Source: Comamonadaceae bacterium (GTDB taxonomy: Bacteria > Pseudomonadota > Gammaproteobacteria > Burkholderiales > Burkholderiaceae_C). From it: 10,815 bases of DNA. Shown here in pieces: positions 6,335-10,815 of this stretch. The number at the start of each line of letters is the position of its first letter. The first letter of the stretch is position 1. The stretch covers positions 1 to 10,815 of the forward strand of contig CANBQX010000060.1 of assembly GCA_947371775.1 (NCBI GenBank), written 5' to 3'. The position numbers and the translations under genes are program-made. The notes beneath the pieces are model-generated. The model worked only from the letters and a program-made list of their open reading frames with translations. It was not told the origin of the DNA and ran no database searches.

Positions 6335-6371
6335 ATCCAGTCCGTTCGGTGTGATGGGTGATTGTCTCTGA

Positions 6372-6411
6372 GTCGGCGCGCTCCTGCGCCCGGCGGGTTT
6401 GCAGAGCCGAC
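6372..6411 (-). other. imperfect hairpin between rarA and the light cluster
   Basis: Within the 79-nt gap after the rarA stop, GTCGGC and GCCGAC form the outer stem. An inner imperfect pairing (TCTGC with GCAGGA) and a CCC/GGG tip can extend it to about 40 nt. No U-tract follows on the minus strand, so it is not a standard Rho-independent terminator. It could act as an attenuator or mRNA-stabilising structure, or be chance in GC-rich DNA. No convincing -35/-10 pair was found in the same gap. Confidence 0.3.
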
Positions 6412-6413
6412 CT

Positions 6414-7718
6414 TCAATCTTTGCCTGCCTGCGTGTCCAAGCCCTTCAAGAACGCCATCTTTTCTGCAATCTTGCTCTCCAGGCCGCGTGGCACGGGCTG
6501 GTACCAGGCCGGGTCTGCCATACCGTCGGGCAGGTAGGTCTCCCCCGCAGCGTAGGCATGGGGTTCGTCATGGGCGTAGCGGTATTCATGGCCGTAGCCC
6601 AGCTCTTTCATGAGCTTGGTGGGCGCATTGCGCAGATGCACGGGTACTTCGCGGCTCTTGTCGGTTTTCACAAAGGCGCGGGCCTTGTTGTAGGCCTTGT
6701 AACCGGCATTGCTTTTGGCGGCCACGGCCAAATAGACCACGGATTGGCCCAAAGCCAGTTCGCCTTCGGGCGAGCCCAAACGCTCAAAGGTGAGGGCTGC
6801 ATCGTTGGCGATTTGCATGGCACGCGGGTCGGCCAGGCCAATGTCTTCCCAGGCCATGCGCACGATGCGGCGCGACAGGTACTTGGGGTCGGCACCGCCG
6901 TCCAGCATGCGGCACAGCCAATAAAGCGCAGCGTCGGGGTTGGAGCCGCGCACCGATTTGTGCAGGGCTGAAATCTGGTCGTAAAAGTTGTCGCCGCCCT
7001 TGTCAAAGCGCTTGGCATTGATGGCCAGGGCGTTTTCAATAAAAGCACCGTCAATGTCACTGATGCCTGCTGCCGCTGCGGCCGTATTGCACTGCTCCAG
7101 CAGATTCAGCATGCGCCGCGCGTCGCCGTCGGCATAGCCCACCAGCGTGGCAATGGCACGCTCTTCAAAATGCAAATGGCCCAACACTTTGTCTTGTGCG
7201 CGCTGCAGCAAGAGGCGCAACTCATCGTCGGTGAGCGACTTGAGCACATAGACCTGTGCACGCGAGAGCAGTGCGGAATTGACCTCGAACGAAGGGTTCT
7301 CGGTGGTGGCACCAATCAGCGTGACCAGACCTGACTCGGCATAGGGCAATAGTGCGTCTTGCTGCGATTTGTTGAAGCGGTGGATCTCGTCCACAAACAA
7401 GATGGTGTGTTTGCCCTGCGCGAGATGGGCCTGGGCCTGCTCCATCGCAGCACGAATGTCTTTGACACCCGAGAACACGGCAGACAGCGCGATGAACTCG
7501 CACTGAAAGGCCGTAGCGGTCAACCGCGCCAGCGTGGTTTTGCCCACGCCGGGCGGCCCCCACAAAATCATGGAATGCGGCTTGCCCGACGCAAATGCCA
7601 GTTGCAAGGGCTTGCCAGCGGCCAGCAAATCGCTTTGGCCAATGACGTCCGCCACCGTTTGCGGACGCAGCGCCTCGGCCAGCGGGGCTGTGGGTTGGGA
7701 TGCAAAAAGATCGGCCAT
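6414..7718 (-). CDS. rarA: replication-associated recombination protein A (AAA+ ATPase)
   Basis: A 434-aa AAA+ ATPase of the RarA/MgsA/WRNIP1 family, a clamp-loader relative that acts at stalled replication forks as a tetramer. The short N-terminus MADLFAS is followed by APLAEALRPQTVADVIGQ. The Walker A motif GPPGVGKT is at 54-61, Walker B LFVDEIH at 107-113, sensor 1 GATTENP at 136-142, the arginine finger in LLSRAQV at R153, and sensor 2 in GDARRMLNLLE at about 198-208. The C-terminal half has the family's oligomerisation region, including KSVRGSNPDAALYWL and RRIVRMAWEDIGLADP. Length is usual for the family. The gene starts 14 nt after lolA, with no strong ribosome binding site, so coupling to lolA is likely. 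Alternative names are mgsA and ycaJ. Confidence 0.97.
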   Translation of the reverse strand: MADLFASQPTAPLAEALRPQTVADVIGQSDLLAAGKPLQLAFASGKPHSMILWGPPGVGKTTLARLTATAFQCEFIALSAVFSGVKDIRAAMEQAQAHLAQGKHTILFVDEIHRFNKSQQDALLPYAESGLVTLIGATTENPSFEVNSALLSRAQVYVLKSLTDDELRLLLQRAQDKVLGHLHFEERAIATLVGYADGDARRMLNLLEQCNTAAAAAGISDIDGAFIENALAINAKRFDKGGDNFYDQISALHKSVRGSNPDAALYWLCRMLDGGADPKYLSRRIVRMAWEDIGLADPRAMQIANDAALTFERLGSPEGELALGQSVVYLAVAAKSNAGYKAYNKARAFVKTDKSREVPVHLRNAPTKLMKELGYGHEYRYAHDEPHAYAAGETYLPDGMADPAWYQPVPRGLESKIAEKMAFLKGLDTQAGKD

Positions 7719-7732
7719 GCGCTGCTATGCGA

Positions 7733-8383
7733 CTACTGGCGCACCACATCCACGCCTGCAGGCGGCTTGAATTGAAAGCTGCCCGGCTCTATCGCCGCGT
7801 TGGCCTCAAAGGCGCTGAACTGCAGGACCGAGCGCTGGCCGAAGCTGTCCAAAATCTCCAATGTGGCCAACATGCCGTTCTTGAAGCCCACGCGCACGCT
7901 TTGCAAGCTGCCTTCTTTGGACTTGGGCGTGGCCTGCAGCCACTCCTGGCCCTCGGCCGCAGGCGCGTCTGTCAATGTGTATTCCGCTTGCAAGGCCTTG
8001 AGATCGGGCGCGGCGCTGATGAGCGCAGCAGGCGTGGAGCCCAGCGCCGCCGCTTGCTTGCGGGCGGTGACCTGGGCCAGGTCCACGTCGTAGAGCCACA
8101 GCGTTTGGCCGTCGGCCACGATGCTTTGCTCAAACGGTTTTTTGTAGATGAACTTGAAGCGGTTGGGCCGCACAAATTCAAAGCTGCCGCTGGACACCTT
8201 GGCACGCACCACTTGCCCGTCTTTGGCGGGCGCAGTCACTGTCTGGGTAAACGTGGCGCGGCCGCTTTTGACGTTTTTGACAAAGGCGTCCAGGGTCTCT
8301 AAACCACCGGCCCACGCCGCGTTCAGGCACAGGGCCGCACCAGCGAAGGCAGCAACAAAACGCAAGCGGAGCGTGGCCATCAT
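7733..8383 (-). CDS. lolA: outer-membrane lipoprotein carrier protein LolA
   Basis: A 216-aa periplasmic chaperone that takes lipoproteins from the LolCDE transporter and passes them to LolB at the outer membrane. A signal peptide covers residues 1-25 (Arg at 6 and 8, Ala/Leu/Phe core, AAWA cleavage before Gly-Gly). The mature protein shows LolA features: GRATFTQTVT near the start, GSFEFVRPNRFKFIYKKPFEQ and VADGQTLWLYDVDLAQVT, followed by repeated strands of the open beta-barrel and a Pro-rich C-terminal end. Length is typical. The first of two adjacent ATGs is chosen because it forms an ATGA overlap with the ftsK stop, which implies translational coupling. The order ftsK-lolA-rarA is common in betaproteobacteria. 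Confidence 0.96.
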   Translation of the reverse strand: MMATLRLRFVAAFAGAALCLNAAWAGGLETLDAFVKNVKSGRATFTQTVTAPAKDGQVVRAKVSSGSFEFVRPNRFKFIYKKPFEQSIVADGQTLWLYDVDLAQVTARKQAAALGSTPAALISAAPDLKALQAEYTLTDAPAAEGQEWLQATPKSKEGSLQSVRVGFKNGMLATLEILDSFGQRSVLQFSAFEANAAIEPGSFQFKPPAGVDVVRQ

Positions 8384-10755
8384 TCAGCGCGCGCAGGCAC
8401 CAAAATTTCGCGCTGACCGCTACCGCTCATGGAACTCACGAGCCCCGCTTTTTCCATGTCTTCCACCAAACGCGCTGCGCGGTTGTAGCCAATCTTGAGG
8501 TGACGCTGCACCAACGAAATACTGGCCTTGCGGTTCTTAAGCACCACCTCCACGGCCTGGTCGTAGAGTGCGTCTTTTTCGCCGCTGGAGTCGCCAAAGG
8601 TGCCGTCGCCGTCGTCGCCTTCCGCCGTGCCGCCTTCGAGCAGGCCTTCAACGTAATTGGGCTCGCCCCCCTGCTCTTTCAGGTACTTCACAACGCGGTG
8701 CACTTCCTCGTCGCTCACAAAGGCGCCATGCACGCGGATGGGCAAGCCAGTGCCGCTGGGCATGTAGAGCATGTCGCCCATGCCCAGCAGCGCTTCGGCA
8801 CCCATTTGGTCGAGGATGGTGCGGCTGTCGATCTTGCTGCTCACCTGGAAGGCAATACGGGTGGGGATGTTGGCCTTGATCAGGCCGGTGATCACGTCCA
8901 CGCTGGGCCGCTGCGTTGCCAAAATCAAGTGAATACCCGCGGCGCGCGCTTTTTGCGCCAGGCGGGCAATCAGCTCTTCAATCTTTTTGCCCACCACCAT
9001 CATCAGATCGGCCAACTCATCAATCACCACCACGATGTGGGGCAGGCGCTGCAGGGGTTCGGGGTCTTCGGGCGTGAGGCTGAAAGGGTTGTAAATAAAG
9101 GTGCCTGCGGCCGTGGCTTCGTCGAGTTTGGCATTAAAGCCGGCCAGATTGCGCACGCCCATTTTGCTCATCAGCTTGTAGCGTTTTTCCATTTCGGCCA
9201 CGCACCAGTTCAGGCCGTGGGCGGCCTGGCGCATGTCCGTTACCACTGGGGCCAGCAGGTGCGGAATGCCTTCGTAGACGCTCATCTCCAGCATCTTGGG
9301 GTCAATCATCAGCAAGCGCACATCGCGCGCCTCGGCCTTGTACAAGAGGCTCAAAATCATGGCGTTGATACCCACCGATTTGCCCGAGCCGGTGGTGCCG
9401 GCCACCAGCACGTGCGGCATCTTGGCCAGGTCGGCCACGATGGGGTTGCCCACAATGTCTTTGCCCAAGCCCATGGTGAGCAGGGACTTGGCGTCGTTGT
9501 AGACCGCGGAGCCCAAAATTTCCGAAAGGCGGATGGACTGGCGCTTGGCATTGGGCAGTTCCAAGGCCATGTAGTTTTTGCCTGGAATCGTCTCCACCAC
9601 GCGGATGGACACCAAACTCAAGGAACGCGCCAGGTCTTTGGCCAGGCCCACAATTTGCGAGCCTTTCACGCCGGTGGCAGGTTCAATTTCGTAGCGGGTG
9701 ATCACCGGGCCGGGTTGGGCCAGCACCACGCGCACTTCCACGCCGAAGTCCTTGAGTTTTTTCTCAATCATGCGGCTGGTCATCTCCAGCGTCTCGGGCG
9801 ATACGGTCTCCTGGCGCAGCAAGGCTTCGTCCAGCAGCGCCACCTGGGGCAGCTTGCTGTCGGGCATTTCAGAGAACAAGGGCTTTTGCCGCTCTTTGGC
9901 CACCCGTGTGCTGGGTGGCACTTCCACGGCGGGCTGCTCAATCACCACGCGCGGCTCGACAGGCGCAAACGGCATGGGCGCCAACTCAGACGCCTCACCC
10001 GGGGCCACTTCCATCATTGGTTCGGTGAATAGAACCTCACGCTCGCGCACCGCTTGCTGGCCCAACTCCATGTCCTGGGCAATCTCGCGGCGCTCCCGCA
10101 TCGACTCCCAGCGCCCGTCAATCCAGGCACCCAGCGCCTGCGCTGCGGCCAACCAGGAAAATCGAAAGGCCCAGCCTGCGCCCATCACGCCCAACACGAT
10201 GGCCAGCAAACCGGAGCCCGCAAAGCCCAGCCAATGCACACCCTGCATGCCCAGCAAGTAGCCCACCACACCGCCGCTGGTGCCGGGCAAATGGCTCTCC
10301 AGGCGGTACAGGCGCGCCCACTCCAAGGTGGCGCTGGCGCACAACAACAAAGCTAAGCCGATCCAAAACTGGCTGCGTTGAAAGACCAGCGGCTCGGCGG
10401 GCAAGTCCTCAGGCTCTACCACCACCGGAGACGCAAAGCGCAGTGCCACCAGGCTCACCCAACCCCGCAAACCCACAGCCACCAGCCACCAGGCCGAGTA
10501 GCCAAACAAGAAGTACAAAAGATCGGCGCCCAGCGCACCCGCGTGTCCCGCCAGGTTTTTGGTCGCACCGCCGCCGCCCGAGGTGGTCCAGGCTGCGTCC
10601 TGGATGGAGTAACTGGCCAAGGCCAGGAGGGCGAAGGCCAGGCCTAAAAAGCCCGCGATGATGGCGATTTCGGTGGCAAAGCGCGCCCATCCGGTGGGTG
10701 CATCAGGGGGAGATTCGTAGGCGTTGCCGTGGAGGGTGTGCAGCGAATAGGTCAT
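8380..10755 (-). CDS. ftsK: DNA translocase FtsK
   Basis: A 791-aa septum-located DNA pump that clears chromosomes from the division site and activates XerCD at dif. The N-terminal part (about 25-200) has four hydrophobic membrane segments. A linker rich in Glu, Pro and Val follows (about 210-300); it is much shorter than in E. coli FtsK but normal for this group. The motor then shows GTTGSGKS (453-460, Walker A), LLMIDPKMLEMSVYEGIPHL (481-500) and VVVIDELADLMM (575-586, Walker B), with ATQRPSVDVITG at 613-624. After an acidic Gly/Asp spacer, the winged-helix gamma domain (about 727-791) contains SISLVQRHLKIGYNRAARLV, the KOPS-reading helix region. The ATG at 10755 fits the family N-terminus MTYSL, although no strong Shine-Dalgarno is visible. 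It is the first minus-strand gene of the window, and its promoter would lie in or beyond the last 60 bases. Confidence 0.98.
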   Translation of the reverse strand: MTYSLHTLHGNAYESPPDAPTGWARFATEIAIIAGFLGLAFALLALASYSIQDAAWTTSGGGGATKNLAGHAGALGADLLYFLFGYSAWWLVAVGLRGWVSLVALRFASPVVVEPEDLPAEPLVFQRSQFWIGLALLLCASATLEWARLYRLESHLPGTSGGVVGYLLGMQGVHWLGFAGSGLLAIVLGVMGAGWAFRFSWLAAAQALGAWIDGRWESMRERREIAQDMELGQQAVREREVLFTEPMMEVAPGEASELAPMPFAPVEPRVVIEQPAVEVPPSTRVAKERQKPLFSEMPDSKLPQVALLDEALLRQETVSPETLEMTSRMIEKKLKDFGVEVRVVLAQPGPVITRYEIEPATGVKGSQIVGLAKDLARSLSLVSIRVVETIPGKNYMALELPNAKRQSIRLSEILGSAVYNDAKSLLTMGLGKDIVGNPIVADLAKMPHVLVAGTTGSGKSVGINAMILSLLYKAEARDVRLLMIDPKMLEMSVYEGIPHLLAPVVTDMRQAAHGLNWCVAEMEKRYKLMSKMGVRNLAGFNAKLDEATAAGTFIYNPFSLTPEDPEPLQRLPHIVVVIDELADLMMVVGKKIEELIARLAQKARAAGIHLILATQRPSVDVITGLIKANIPTRIAFQVSSKIDSRTILDQMGAEALLGMGDMLYMPSGTGLPIRVHGAFVSDEEVHRVVKYLKEQGGEPNYVEGLLEGGTAEGDDGDGTFGDSSGEKDALYDQAVEVVLKNRKASISLVQRHLKIGYNRAARLVEDMEKAGLVSSMSGSGQREILVPARAE

Positions 10756-10815
10756 GGTGTAGTTTGCAGCGGCCTCTGGGCAAAGCCAGACGCCCGATAG
10801 GGTAGAAGCTTACCG

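Noticed and set aside
4338..6371. 677-aa open frame on the plus strand
   Set aside because: It lies antisense to the photolyase-family gene, the TIGR03643 gene and the Cys-rich gene, which all have recognisable families. The translation is low in family character and rich in Gly/Ala/Arg/His, as expected for the reverse of GC-rich coding DNA.
8500..10032. 510-aa open frame on the plus strand
   Set aside because: Antisense shadow of ftsK, with a His/Gly/Gln-rich translation and no domain.
10772..10789. Small hairpin (TCTGG/CCAGA) upstream of ftsK
   Set aside because: Only five base pairs with a six-base loop; expected by chance and not linked to any recognisable leader element.
10756..10815. 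Possible divergent promoter region and start of a neighbouring gene
   Set aside because: Only 60 bases are visible; no clear -35/-10 pair and no coding start can be shown.

Overview
The window looks like a chromosomal piece of a GC-rich betaproteobacterium, most likely of the Comamonadaceae. This is inferred from the tightly packed ftsK-lolA-rarA order, the base composition and the protein character; no 16S or other marker gene is present. All genes appear intact except the first, which is cut by the window edge.

Layout: bases 1-486 (+) hold the C-terminal end of a YheS/Uup-type ABC-F ATPase. It converges on a small secreted lysine/glutamate-tailed protein (505-762, -). A second secreted protein of unknown function (851-1315, +) is transcribed divergently from that one. 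Everything from 1312 to 10755 then lies on the minus strand. In transcription order it reads: ftsK (DNA translocase), lolA (lipoprotein carrier), rarA (AAA+ replication-fork ATPase), a 55-aa Cys-rich protein, a TIGR03643/DUF2805 protein, a cryptochrome/photolyase-family flavoprotein, a DUF2256 zinc-ribbon-like protein of 58 aa, an iron-sulfur (6-4)-type photolyase (FeS-BCP/PhrB/CryB type), and an antenna-less photolyase-like FAD-binding protein.

The most interesting part is the last six genes (1312-6334). Spacings are 12, 14 and 18 nt, then overlaps of 8 and 14 nt, so they look like one translationally coupled light/DNA-repair operon. It carries three different photolyase-superfamily proteins and three tiny partners, two of them too short for a usual ORF cut-off. 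The FeS-BCP has all four cluster cysteines in exactly the spacing known from Agrobacterium PhrB, plus the tandem His of (6-4) repair enzymes. The middle flavoprotein has lost the usual Asn and WQW motif around the flavin. The last has a good FAD site but no N-terminal antenna domain, and a C-terminal half I do not recognise. The small proteins have no known function to my knowledge; a role in cofactor assembly, DNA binding or signalling is only inferred from the linkage.

The upstream trio ftsK-lolA-rarA is ordinary housekeeping (chromosome segregation, outer-membrane lipoprotein transport, fork maintenance). It is separated from the light cluster by 79 nt containing an imperfect hairpin without a U-tract, so read-through is possible. 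No RNA genes, mobile elements, CRISPR arrays or long repeats were seen, and no gene-free stretch exceeds 300 bases.
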